Part shown: positions 55,531 through 64,000 of the stretch, in pieces
How positions within the stretch are numbered: the first letter of the stretch is position 1
Layout of the letters: every line of letters begins with the position of its first letter
NCBI GenBank assembly: GCA_032622095.1
Contig: CP136062.1
Location: forward strand, 226,130,578-226,194,577
DNA length: 64,000 nucleotides
Direction: 5' to 3'
Source of the DNA: Siphonodentalium dalli
Taxonomy: Eukaryota; Mollusca; Scaphopoda; Gadilida; Siphonodentaliidae
The notes under the pieces: model-generated
What the model was told of the DNA's origin: nothing
Database searches by the model: none
The model's input: the letters and a program-made list of their open reading frames with translations, nothing else
Made by a program: the position numbers and the translations under genes

Positions 55531-55922
55531 CCCTTTACCCAACAATCCGGCCAAAACCGGCCAAATAAAGCTTCAACAGCCTAAAATATCTTCGGTCTGT
55601 CTCAATAGAACCATACAAATATGGATATCATTGGAACCGGCTCCTTGACCACATTGTGATAGTTACAGTTATGCCCTGTGCCAATGCATTCTCTTATATA
55701 TGCGAGTCGACCATAGGTCGCCTCGCATATATAAGAGAATGCATTGGCCTAAAAAAAATCTTTTTTTAACACTTTTTACCATTTTTTCTTACATTCTTTA
55801 ACAATTTTATAATTTTTAATGTGTTAAGCCAATGCATTCTCTTATATATGCGAGGCGACCTATGGTCGACTCGCATATATAAGAGAATGCATTGGCACAG
55901 GGCCCTTCTGTTGGGTAAAGGG
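55531..55922 (+). mobile_element. piggyBac-like MITE, family A (A9)
   Basis: 392 bp, TTAA at 55527-55530 and 55923-55926. Both hairpins complete; closest to a consensus copy. Confidence 0.92.
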
Positions 55923-56128
55923 TTAATGAAGCAGTTTTATTGATGATCTGTGTTATGTGATTGTAATAGGTTATTAGGTCAAAATAATCCTAACGCAGTC
56001 TGCATCATAAGTAACAAAAGTCGGCGAATAAGTAGAAACGCAGCCAATCAGCCTACGATAAAGTGAATGACGTCAAACGTGATTATAACATTTACAAGAT
56101 GATCGAAGCACACCGGTTATTGTCATTC

Positions 56129-56594
56129 CATACAGTCCAGAGAATAAGGTGCCTGTCATTTGCAGAATGAGGTCTCCAGAGGGTGAATTTAGTGAGACTA
56201 TCCGCACAGGGGGCTAGCACCACCAAATTCACACTCTGGGGACTTTGTTCTGTATGGCCTCATCTGCATAAGAGAGACATATATATAGACTCAGATTGAA
56301 TTTCCCAAATGGTGAATATTGTGATGTACACCTATTAAGAACCTCGATTATGCAATGTGTCATCTGCCAATTTGGGGATATAGAGAAACTAAACTAAAAA
56401 AGAAACAGAATCTATGTGAAGAAGTTTCTAACTTTGATAATAAAGAAACTTTCCTGAGAAGATGAGGCCTAAGCAGAATGAGGTCCCCAGAGGGTGAATT
56501 TAGTGATACTAGCCCACTATGTGGATTAGTGTCACTAAAATCACCCTCTGGGGACCTCATTCTGCAAATGACAGGCACCTTATTCTCAGGTATG
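56129..56594 (+). mobile_element. Family B foldback (B16)
   Basis: Subtype of B5 with 'agagaataaggtgcctgtca' arms. Ends CATACAGTCCAGAG and complement of CATACCTGAGAATAAGG. Target duplication not clear. Confidence 0.75.
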
Positions 56595-56682
56595 GTTGGT
56601 TGGTAAATAATGGAAACAACCAATTAAAGACATATTATGCACTTGTTCTGGCATGTGAAACTGGTAAGTCAGTAGTCAGGTG

Positions 56683-57003
56683 CTATGCCAACTGGAGGAA
56701 TGTAGCATTCTACTAGCATTGCCGAAAATCTCAAGCAAATCGACCGTACCACTCCATAGAAACATCATCTGAACTTTAGGCTCAATTGTAAACATTTACT
56801 TCTCGATTCGGGATGCAACTAATGGCGATAAACAAACAAAAACTATTTCGGCATCGAGATTCACTGCATTTAATTAATGGATAACAATGATGGTGTGTGC
56901 TGTCATGCAATTTGGATATAATATTTGTAAAAATAACTACTTTGAGCAAGATTATTCTCCATTTCTATTTCATCACCCTATCAGAGTGTTTCACATCACT
57001 TTA
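56683..57003 (-). repeat. Dispersed repeat Q, copy 2 (inverted)
   Basis: Reverse complement of the repeat at 5508-5821, 51 kb away. See that entry. Confidence 0.7.
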
Positions 57004-57139
57004 AGGGGTTTCCACGTCTGAGCTCTGTCAGGAGATGGAAAGTTTAGATGGACCTGCACAGAAGAAGGACTACTTAATTGTTAAGTTAGCTTACCACATG
57101 AAGAATCTATGATGTCTGAAGACCCCATCAAGCATATTA

Positions 57140-57210
57140 CAGTAATGCTCTAAATAATCAGGAATTAGTCGGAAATATGGCTTGTTGCCATTCATCGGAA
57201 AGCACTCCCA
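57140..57210. mobile_element. Family C fragment (C12)
   Basis: CAGTAATGCTCTAAATAATC, then a deletion to 'ggaattagtcggaaatatgg' and 'tcatcggaaagcactcc'. Confidence 0.65.
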
Positions 57211-57261
57211 GAGGGAACAAATTATGGAGAATTAAATGATACAATTTAGAGGGGAAGATAT

Positions 57262-57665
57262 CTCCCAAGTCGCTCTCTCGGCTGGTCCCTGTCTCCCGCT
57301 AGGCTGGTCCCCGTCTCCCTCTAGGCTGATCCCCGTCTCCCAAGTCACCCTCTAGGCTGGTCCCCGTCTCCCAAGTCGCCCTCTAGGGTGGCCCCTGTCT
57401 CCCTCTAGGCTGATCCCTGTCTCCCAAGTCGCCCTCTATGCTGGTCCCCGTCTCCCAAGTCGCCCTCTAGGGTGGCCCCTGTCTCCCTCTAGGCTGGTCC
57501 CTGTCTCCCAAGTCTCCCTCTAGGCTGATCCCTGTCTCCCAAATCGCCCTATATGCTGGTCCATAGCTGTCTCCTATGTCACCCTCTAGGCTAGTCCCCG
57601 TCTCCTAGGTCACCCTCTAGGCTGGTCCCTGTCTCCCAAGTCCCCCTCTAGGCTGGTCCCTGTCT
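57262..57665 (+). repeat. Minisatellite from the right end of element H
   Basis: Mixed 31-bp ('ggctggtccctgtctcccaa' + 'gtcgccctcta') and ~20-bp ('ggctggtccccgtctccctcta') units, about 15 copies. This is the complement of the H terminus 'gaccagcctagagg' expanded at 42748 and the unit at 32287. Confidence 0.88.
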
Positions 57666-57879
57666 CGGACCCAGGAGATCTATACATCTCTATGGAATGT
57701 AGCAGAAACATTTTTATATGAATCGGATTCATTTGACTGGAGAATATATACTGGTTTTTATTGATGAAAGCCGGCTATATTAGGGTTAGTATTGGCGAGA
57801 GGCCCATTATTCCACTAAATGGATATAAGGCACAAATGGCTTCATCCTTTTATCTGGGTCCCTAAACAGATTTACTTGG

Positions 57880-58250
57880 AATTACTCTGGTATCAAGGGT
57901 CTAACATGATAAGATAAGATGTGATTGTTCCCTGCACCACATGCTAACCACTTCAGTTGGCTGTGATTAAATCCCGATGTGTATTGAATCCTGTAGTTTG
58001 GATCCAGCACTTAGATCAATGAGTAGGTTCTGCTATTTAACAGCTGATAAATCACCTGCAGATCAAAAGTCATACCACCTGTTTGAGGCTTAGAAACATC
58101 ATGCACTGATATATACCACCTGTTTGAGGCTTAGAAACATCATGCACTGATATATACCACCTGTTTGAGGCTTAGAAACATCATGCACTGATATATACCA
58201 CCTGTTTGAGGCTTAGAAACATCATGCACTGATATATACCACCTGTTTAT
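57880..58250 (+). repeat. Duplicated segment, copy 1, ending in a 41-bp array
   Basis: 'tgtgattgttccctgcac', 'cttcagttggctgtgattaa' and 'acagctgataaatcacctgc' match 60525-60860. It ends with about four 41-bp units 'accacctgtttgaggcttag' 'aaacatcatgcactgatata' (58078-58250). Confidence 0.85.
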
Positions 58251-59075
58251 TAATTTAGCACCAAGTTAGAACAGCAACAATGCAGGCCTTCAACATTCAA
58301 TGCATATCACAATTTTAATTTCACAATACCATGCTCAGATCATGCCCATCGATCATGTGCATTTAATCCTTTCATGAGAGATAAAGTTTGTGTGCCAGTG
58401 CATTCTGTTATATATGTGAGTCTCCCATAGGGAGCCTCACATATATAAAGGTGCCATTACACAATTAAGCTTGCTTAATTCAGCAAGCTCAAGAGGCGAG
58501 CTGCATGGTGTAATACCTATGGGAGGCCAAATTCACATTTAATAATTAATTATGCTTAAGCGCAATTCATGGTTATATGTAACAAAACACCCCTGGTGTC
58601 AATAAATAGGTTTCTCCATAACTTAGCATTAACTCCTATTGACATGTCACCTCTTGGTTTCATTGGGTAGGGAGCTAGCCCAACTTCTTTATCAAAATGG
58701 CTGACTCGCAATAGTATCACCTTCTGTTTTAGTTGGAGCGACTCGTGATAGCATTATATTATCTTCGGTATATATTAGTTGGGGCTACTTGCAATAGCAT
58801 TACTTTCTGTATTAGTCGGGGCGACATTGATTTTCTTAAATTTTCGAGTATACACCATATGAGGGAAGCAAGCCCTCGGTGACACCACATTCACACTATA
58901 TGATCATGGAAATACTATAGATTTGTGCAAGAGATGCTGATTTAATAAGAAAAACTAGAGCTCCAGGACTGAGACACCAAAGCTCCAGTGATTACACATC
59001 ATTTTTTGGACAGGGATGCTGATAATATGAAAATAGGGTTTTTTTCCCCTGATTTAAGTCAATAAGTAAACCATA

Positions 59076-59285
59076 CAGTAATGCTCTAATTAATCGACTC
59101 CTTAACCACAGCAGAATTATGGATAACTTTTCAGGATATAGTCGGAAATATGGCTTGTTGCCATTCATTGGAAAGCTCTCGAGAGCTTTTCGATGAATGG
59201 CAACAAGCCATATTTCCGACTAAATCCTGAAACGTTACCCATAATTCTGCTGTGGTTAAGAAGTCGATTAATTAGAGCATTACTG
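59076..59285. mobile_element. Family C hairpin inside element E (C13)
   Basis: TA at 59074-59075 and 59286-59287. The other copy of the host duplication reads 'ccaTAtgaggg' at 58856, the empty site, confirming TA duplication. Confidence 0.9.
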
Positions 59286-59577
59286 TATGAGGTAAGAAAG
59301 CCCTCATGCAGTGACACCGCATGCATGTATAGGCTAAAATCTGTGCAAAAATACATTAAAAACATCATACAAAAAATTACTAAGAGTTCCGGGAAGGCGA
59401 CATCAATTCTTTGGATAGAGGGATGCTGATAATATGTAATTAGGGATTCTTCTTGTTGAACACATACTCACAGTTGACTGTTGAGTACAGGTCAAAATTA
59501 GCCCAATGCTCATCTTGTGTTGCTAGGTGATACACCAGGTCATGCTAATAGTTTATGGGTAGGTTAGATAGTAGTCA

Positions 59578-59790
59578 CAATTATGCTTAAGCGCAATTGA
59601 TTGCGCTTAAGCGCAATTAATTGCGCTTAAGCGTAATTAATTACGCTTAAGCGTAAATGCCCTATTTGCGCTTAAGCACAATATGTGGTATTTGCACTTA
59701 AGCGCAATTGATTGCGCTTAAGCGCAATTATTTGCGCTTAAGCACAATCAATTGCGCTTAAGCGCAATCAATTGCACTTAAGCGCAATTC
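59578..59790. repeat. Palindromic array of GCGCTTAAGCGC
   Basis: About nine copies of the 12-base palindrome alternate with 8-base AATTRATT-type linkers (20-bp period), with ACGCTTAAGCGT variants. The array is self-complementary in several registers. 'tgcttaagcgcaattcat' also occurs at 58552, so the ends of this block mirror each other across E. Confidence 0.9.
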
Positions 59791-60129
59791 ATTATTAAAT
59801 GTGAATTTGGCCTCCCATAAATACCATGCCATTTCATACAGCTCAGCACTTTTTATTTAAATTATTACCCATTGAGCAAGCTCTATGGAAAGGAACCCCT
59901 CCGTTTTTGCATTCAGAACGGATCACCCATTAATGTCAAGTAGCAGTTAAATAACAGAATTCCTCCTGATATCTGATAAAAGACACAGGTGTGGTCCACA
60001 ATATTGGAGTCTAGTTAGTAAATATAACCACAGACCAGTTAATTATGATGGACAGTCTGTGAAAGATTTCCTGATTAAACAGTGCTTTTAAAAGCTTGCT
60101 GGATGGTGTAATGTGAACATCCAACATAC

Positions 60130-60151
60130 CCCCCCCCCCCCCCCCCCCCCC
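60130..60151 (+). repeat. Poly-C tract
   Basis: About 22 C in a row inside element E. Confidence 0.9.
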
Positions 60152-60290
60152 CGTGGTTGCCATTTGGAGCTGAATTAAGCAAGCTTAATCATGTAATGGC
60201 ACCTTAAGACAATGCACTGGTTTACAAGGTCAAGGTATATATTGTCAGGCCAATGTATTGTTATGTATGAGAGGCACCCTATGGGATTTG

Positions 60291-60510
60291 CACTGCAGGT
60301 GCAGCATTAAATATCATATGCCAGTGTATTCTCTTATATATGCCACAGGGTGCCTCGCATATATAAGAGAATGCACTGGCTTACAAGGTCAAGGTAAATA
60401 TTATTAGGCCAATTTATTCACTTATATATGCGAGGCTCCCTATGAGAATTAGAATGCATTGGCAAAGGGTTTTCACAAAATTTCAGGAAAGCCACAGTCA
60501 TGTAAGGGTT
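60291..60510 (-). mobile_element. Family D element (D8)
   Basis: 'gcaggtgcagcattaaatat' start, two cassette hairpins, 'ttcaggaaagccacagtcat' end before 'aagggtta'. Confidence 0.7.
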
Positions 60511-60524
60511 ATAGCTCCTGTATC

Positions 60525-60860
60525 TAACATGATAAGATGTGATTGCTCCCTGCACAGCATGCTCAGGGCTTCAGTTGGCTGTGATTAAATTCTGATGCTT
60601 AGATTGGATCCATGCAGCACATTAGATCAATGAGTTAGCACCAGAGATATTCTGACATCACAGTGTACCCTCATCTGTTTAACAGCTGATAAATCACCTG
60701 CAGATCAAAGTAATACCACCTGTTTGAGGCTTAGAAAACATTACACACTGATATAGAAGGACCTGTTTGAGGTTTAGGAAACAGCATGCACTGATATACA
60801 AGGACCTGTTTGAGGTTTAGGAAACATGATGCACTGATATACAAGGACCTGTTTGAGGGA
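60525..60860 (+). repeat. Duplicated segment, copy 2, ending in ~43-bp units
   Basis: Matches 57880-58250, and the end array 'gacctgtttgaggtttagga' 'aacatgatgcactgatata' has three to four units. Both copies have expanded the same piece independently or before duplication. Confidence 0.8.
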
Positions 60861-60968
60861 ATTTACCAAACTCCAGGCTGGGTTTATCTCCCTTGATGAC
60901 TTGAAAAGACCACTCCTACCATCAATTTTGTTTATGCACATTCCACGGACTTTCGCGATATTGATATA

Positions 60969-61163
60969 CAGTAATGCCCTAAGTAATCGACTCCATAACC
61001 ACAGCAGAATTATTGGTAACTTTTCAGGATTTAGTCGGAAATATGGCTTGTTGCCATTCATTGGAAAGCTCTCAGTGAGAGCAAGCCATATTTCCAACTA
61101 AATCCTGAAAAGTTACCCATAATTCTGCTGTGGTTAAGGATTCAATTATTTAGGGCATTACTG
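60969..61163. mobile_element. Family C hairpin (C14)
   Basis: TA at both sides. The right arm lacks part of 'gctttccgatgaatggcaac'. Confidence 0.85.
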
Positions 61164-61166
61164 TAA

Positions 61167-61252
61167 GCCTGCTGTGCAGGGTCACCGGTAGTATCACTAG
61201 TCACGCTCTGGGACCTCATTCTGACAATAACCAGCACCATATTTGGAGGCCT
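61167..61252. mobile_element. Family B right-end fragment (B17)
   Basis: 'tatcactagtcacgctctgg', 'gacctcattctg' and 'ccatatttggaggcctg' match a decayed right arm. It touches C14. Confidence 0.55.
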
Positions 61253-61640
61253 GAACTAGTTGCACTTATAGCCTGTAAAGATGACACTTGTCATAATCCG
61301 ACTGAATTTAGAAAGGTATAATGACATTAGAGCAAGCAACCATAAAATATTACCGTTCTGAGATCAATTAAAGGTGACATTAAGACAGTCTGTATCCATA
61401 GGCTGAGTCGCAAGTACAAACCAAATGTGCAGCATCAGGGCATTGGGTTCTAAATGAGGCAATTTGATTGGCTAATCAGGAAGGAATAACTCCCATAATT
61501 CTTCTGGCCTTCAGACACAATCAGACGGAAGCTAACCAGATCCCTTTGATACACTTAAATCATCGGAATGTTATATTTTTTTCATTGTAGAGATAATATT
61601 GTTCAGATCACATAAAGCAGACGACAGACGGAGAAACCTT
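61253..61640. other. Non-coding, nothing recognised
   Basis: No repeat or frame found. Confidence 0.3.
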
Positions 61641-61644
61641 TTAA

Positions 61645-61884
61645 CCATTCCATGACTGAAGCTTCCTGATATTTTGCAAAAACCATGTGCCAATGTATTC
61701 TTTTATATATGGAGTCTCCTATAGGGAGCCTCGCATATACATTGATCTAACAATATTTACCTTGACCATGCATTCTCTTATATATGCGAGGCTCCCAATG
61801 GGAGACTCAGACTTGCATATATACGTGAATGCACTGGCACAGGATCATTAATGCTACACCAGTGCAGCTCCCCTCATCAAAGGG
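61645..61884 (+). mobile_element. TTAA-flanked MITE, family D (D9)
   Basis: TTAA at 61641-61644 and 61885-61888. 'ccattccatgactgaagctt' start and 'gcagctcccctcatcaaagg' end. Two hairpins, the first partly deleted. Confidence 0.75.
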
Positions 61885-61888
61885 TTAA

Positions 61889-62278
61889 AAACTAATTTAT
61901 TAGTAGCATGCCTCGTTCAGACTTTGTCCAATATTTCCTAAAATTTCGACATTTTCGGGTTAAACGTGCATGAATAATTTATTGATAAGCTGTCAATCCA
62001 CGGAATGCTATAAAATTATTGGTTGTCACACATTTAGCCATTATGGTTATTTCTCGATAACCTCAATTTCTTGATACTTTCCGCTACAGATATGACAGCA
62101 GTGTCGAGTGGTACATGTATGACCATTCCTGATTCCTAGGATGCCGCGTGCCTAAAAACTAATCGATACTCCCTGTGATTTCAAAGTGAATTTCGGTGTT
62201 GCATCAGAATTCCTTTGGGTTGGACTGCCCTGCCAATAACTGTACTGCTAACCTTCAGTGCATAAGTACATAGAGAAA
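61889..62278. other. Non-coding, nothing recognised
   Basis: No repeat or frame found. Confidence 0.3.
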
Positions 62279-62385
62279 TCAACAAGGGGGTGAATTTGGT
62301 GATACTAGCCCACTGTGTGGGATACCATCACTAAGTTTGCTCTCTGGGGATCTCATTCTGAAAATGACAGACTCAGGCTTGATTG
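62279..62385. mobile_element. Family B right-arm fragment (B18)
   Basis: One B hairpin ('gggtgaatttggtgatacta' to 'ctctctggggatctcattct') and the end 'agactcaggcttg'. Confidence 0.65.
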
Positions 62386-62404
62386 GTGATGCCACTTGAT
62401 GTCC

Positions 62405-62640
62405 AATGTAGGCCAATGTATTCTCATATATTTGCGAGGCTCCAGAGGCTCCCTGTGGGAGACTCGCATATATAAGAAAATACATGGGCACAGTGTTTTC
62501 GCTAAATTTCAGGAAACTCTAGTCATGGAAGGGTTAAACTACCCTTATGGAGCCCCTCATAGACGTGAGCAGACGACACTCAGCAATACAAGCTGCCACC
62601 TGTATGGGGCTCCCTACAGGAAGCTCCAATCATGAAAGGG
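62405..62640 (-). mobile_element. Family D half (D10) next to a second TTAA-bounded piece
   Basis: One cassette hairpin, 'tttcaggaaactctagtcat', then GGAAGGG-TTAA at 62534-62537. A further ~100 bp ends 'aagctccaatcatgaaaggg' before TTAA at 62641-62644. The two halves could be one rearranged D. Confidence 0.6.
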
Positions 62641-62668
62641 TTAATCCAAACAAGAGTTATTTCTTAAA

Positions 62669-63109
62669 GGTACTCAATTCGATCAGACGCTCCTAAATTA
62701 CTATTTATTTGGCTTCGGGGGTAACAAATATTTGATTCGAGTTGAGGCATCAAAGCTCAGAGTGATCAGATATCAATTTTTGAAGATGTGTAATAATATG
62801 TGGCCCAGAAACACGTGGTCAAATGGAGGGTCTTGGACAATATATCGGACAATTGCTGATGAAGATGGATAACTCTAAAATCAAGTGGTAATACGGTCAA
62901 ATTCGTGATACTGTGTTGATAATACGGCCATATTTTGTTGAACAAAATGTTGATAAATAACAAAAGTTTTGGGAAATTTTATACCATAGTTGACAGTGGG
63001 TAGCATTATTTTGTTGCAATAAATCAATTCTGATAACTAACGCGTATTTTGAAGAAATGTTGTTGTTGTATCTTGATGGTATGGGGACCGTCTGATCAGA
63101 TTGAGTACC
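62669..63109. mobile_element. Inverted-end element N (441 bp)
   Basis: Ends GGTACTCAATTCGATCAGACG-type and its near complement 'cgtctgatcagattgagtac'. TTAA-like sequence flanks both sides but not at equal distance. No coding frame. Confidence 0.6.
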
Positions 63110-63301
63110 GTTTAATTGAAAAGCTGATTTATCTTCATCTTGAATCTGAATGATTATGTGCCATTTGGACCAGATTTAGAAATTATTTCATCGTCCCAAC
63201 ATCAAATTGCGTGATTTTATTAAAACGAAAATTGAGACTAATATATTAAATCAGGTCACATCAAGAACAGATCTTTTTTGGGATCGTAATAAATCACTTA
63301 A

Positions 63302-63509
63302 CCCTTTTCAGTTCCAAGTCCGATTTTTGTATCAACCCATATTTCCTTGATCATTTTTCAAATTTATTGATTATAATAATGTGATACATTGATGGAAAGA
63401 GCTCTTAGAGCTCTTTCCATCAATATATCACATTATTATAATCAATAAATTTGAAAAATGATCAAGGAAATATGGGTTGATACAAAAATTGGACTTGGCA
63501 CTGAAAGGG
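63302..63509. mobile_element. TTAA-flanked hairpin F3 (208 bp)
   Basis: TTAA at 63298-63301 and 63510-63513. Ends CCCTTTTCAGTTCCAAGTCC and complement. The arms pair almost without mismatch over ~100 bp, centred on 'gagctcttagagctc'. The outer arm is shared with F1, but the inner cassette is different. Confidence 0.9.
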
Positions 63510-63513
63510 TTAA

Positions 63514-64000
63514 ATAATTGAGATAATCTAGAGCCGTGATTAATAGAGTTTATTGCATTATGCGAATATTATGAGGCGAATTCGGAAGAGATCGCCTATT
63601 AAGATCCGGTCTTGATTCCGTAATATGGCAATAACCACAGGCGATCACTACCGCCATCGTTAGATAAGCTGCAATCTTGAGACAAAGCTGTCAGTGGTAA
63701 AATAACAGATTACTTGCGAGATTTAGTTGGCATTCTCACCACATTGAAGTAACAATTCGATGTGACAGTGATGTGGAATTACCCGAATTAAGCAATGCCA
63801 CATATTTATTATGTTCTGAGACAGCTGCCGATATATAGAAAATCCGTGCAGAAAATATCACAATACGGAATATTAAATACTACAGGGAATTGTTCGTGCT
63901 ACTTTTTGCGAGATGGAAAGCTTTGATGATACCTATAAATATCTGTTAACGGAGCTAGTAATTAAATTCATCTCTCAGCCAATTAATTCTACCAAATGAT
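63514..64000. other. Non-coding, nothing recognised
   Basis: No repeat shared with the window and no convincing frame. Confidence 0.35.

Larger units (their letters stand above)
58449..60204. mobile_element. Element E (1,756 bp), Harbinger-like, nested in D7
   Basis: 36-bp inverted ends starting AGGTGCCATTACA, 34 of 36 bases matching. TAA at 58446-58448 and 60205-60207; uninterrupted D copies have one TAA there. A 3-bp TAA/TTA duplication is typical of PIF/Harbinger. Inside: a direct duplication (58853-59045 and 59286-59450), hairpin C13, a palindromic array (59578-59790) and a poly-C run (60130-60151). No transposase. Confidence 0.8.
58367..60290 (-). mobile_element. Family D element split by element E (D7)
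   Basis: TTAA at 58363-58366. The left hairpin runs to 'cacatatataa' at 58448, where E begins, and resumes at 60205 with 'taagacaatgcactgg', matching the normal 'atataagagaatgcactgg'. The right end is merged with another D copy. Confidence 0.75.

Noticed and set aside
55313-55648. 111-residue frame as a gene
   Set aside because: Its end reads through the start of A9. The first part has no recognisable domain.
58449-60204. LTR retrotransposon between the E inverted ends
   Set aside because: Ends are inverted, not direct, the target duplication is 3 bp, and no gag/pol frame or primer-binding site is visible.
1-64000. tRNA, rRNA or snRNA genes
   Set aside because: No cloverleaf with A/B boxes, no conserved rRNA stretches and no snRNA motifs were recognised on either strand by eye. 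A tRNA scan would be the decisive test.

Overview
The window looks like intergenic DNA from an animal nuclear genome, most likely a mollusc or another lophotrochozoan. The basis for that is low GC, no operons, no long reading frames, and several blocks of degenerate ~145-185 bp monomers of the 'aagggccataactc' type with (GACG)n tails, which from memory are typical of mollusc genomes. The taxon is an inference. I find no intact protein-coding gene, rRNA, tRNA or CRISPR array. Nearly all short open frames fall inside repeats. The only recognisable protein traces are two broken BED-type zinc fingers inside decayed hAT-like transposons.

The window is built mainly from non-autonomous inverted-repeat elements (MITEs/foldbacks), given letters here. 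A: ~392 bp, TTAA target duplication, ends CCCTTTACCCAACA. D, F, J, L, M: other TTAA-flanked families. B: ~440 bp, two hairpin arms, 8-bp target duplications, hAT-like. C: ~213 bp near-perfect hairpin, TA target, ends CAGTAATGCCCTAA, pogo/Tigger-like. E: 1.76 kb, 36-bp ends, TAA target. G, H, K, N, S: smaller groups. P: tandem-monomer elements with a 3' hairpin. Q, R: dispersed repeats of unknown type. Several filled and empty sites occur within the window, so target duplications can be read directly.

Layout. 0.5-4.9 kb: ~1,144-bp macrosatellite. 5.5-9.2 kb: D, B, M and A elements. 9.8-11.6 kb: 68-bp minisatellite with an A element inserted in it. 11.6-19.8 kb: B, C, D, A, a SINE-like tail, TTAA element L, P repeats and a hAT element. 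20-26.6 kb: duplication, 50-bp AT-rich minisatellite, nested B/K, 60-bp array. 28.7-33.6 kb: P, B, C, H, 59-bp array, F. 35.1-38.5 kb: A, then B interrupted by a BED-finger hAT and by C. 38.9-46.2 kb: hairpins, P, G, H with B inside. 46.3-47.5 kb: array built from a D-type terminus. 48.3-57.7 kb: M, C with A inside, small duplications, S, A, P, B, H array. 57.9-60.9 kb: duplication enclosing a D-E-C nest. 61-64 kb: D, N and hairpin F3.

The strongest biological signals are (i) one inner hairpin cassette shared by element families with different termini, (ii) minisatellites that appear to grow out of transposon ends, and (iii) layered nesting with readable target sites. Coordinates of element ends are good to a few bases where a target duplication is quoted, and approximate otherwise.
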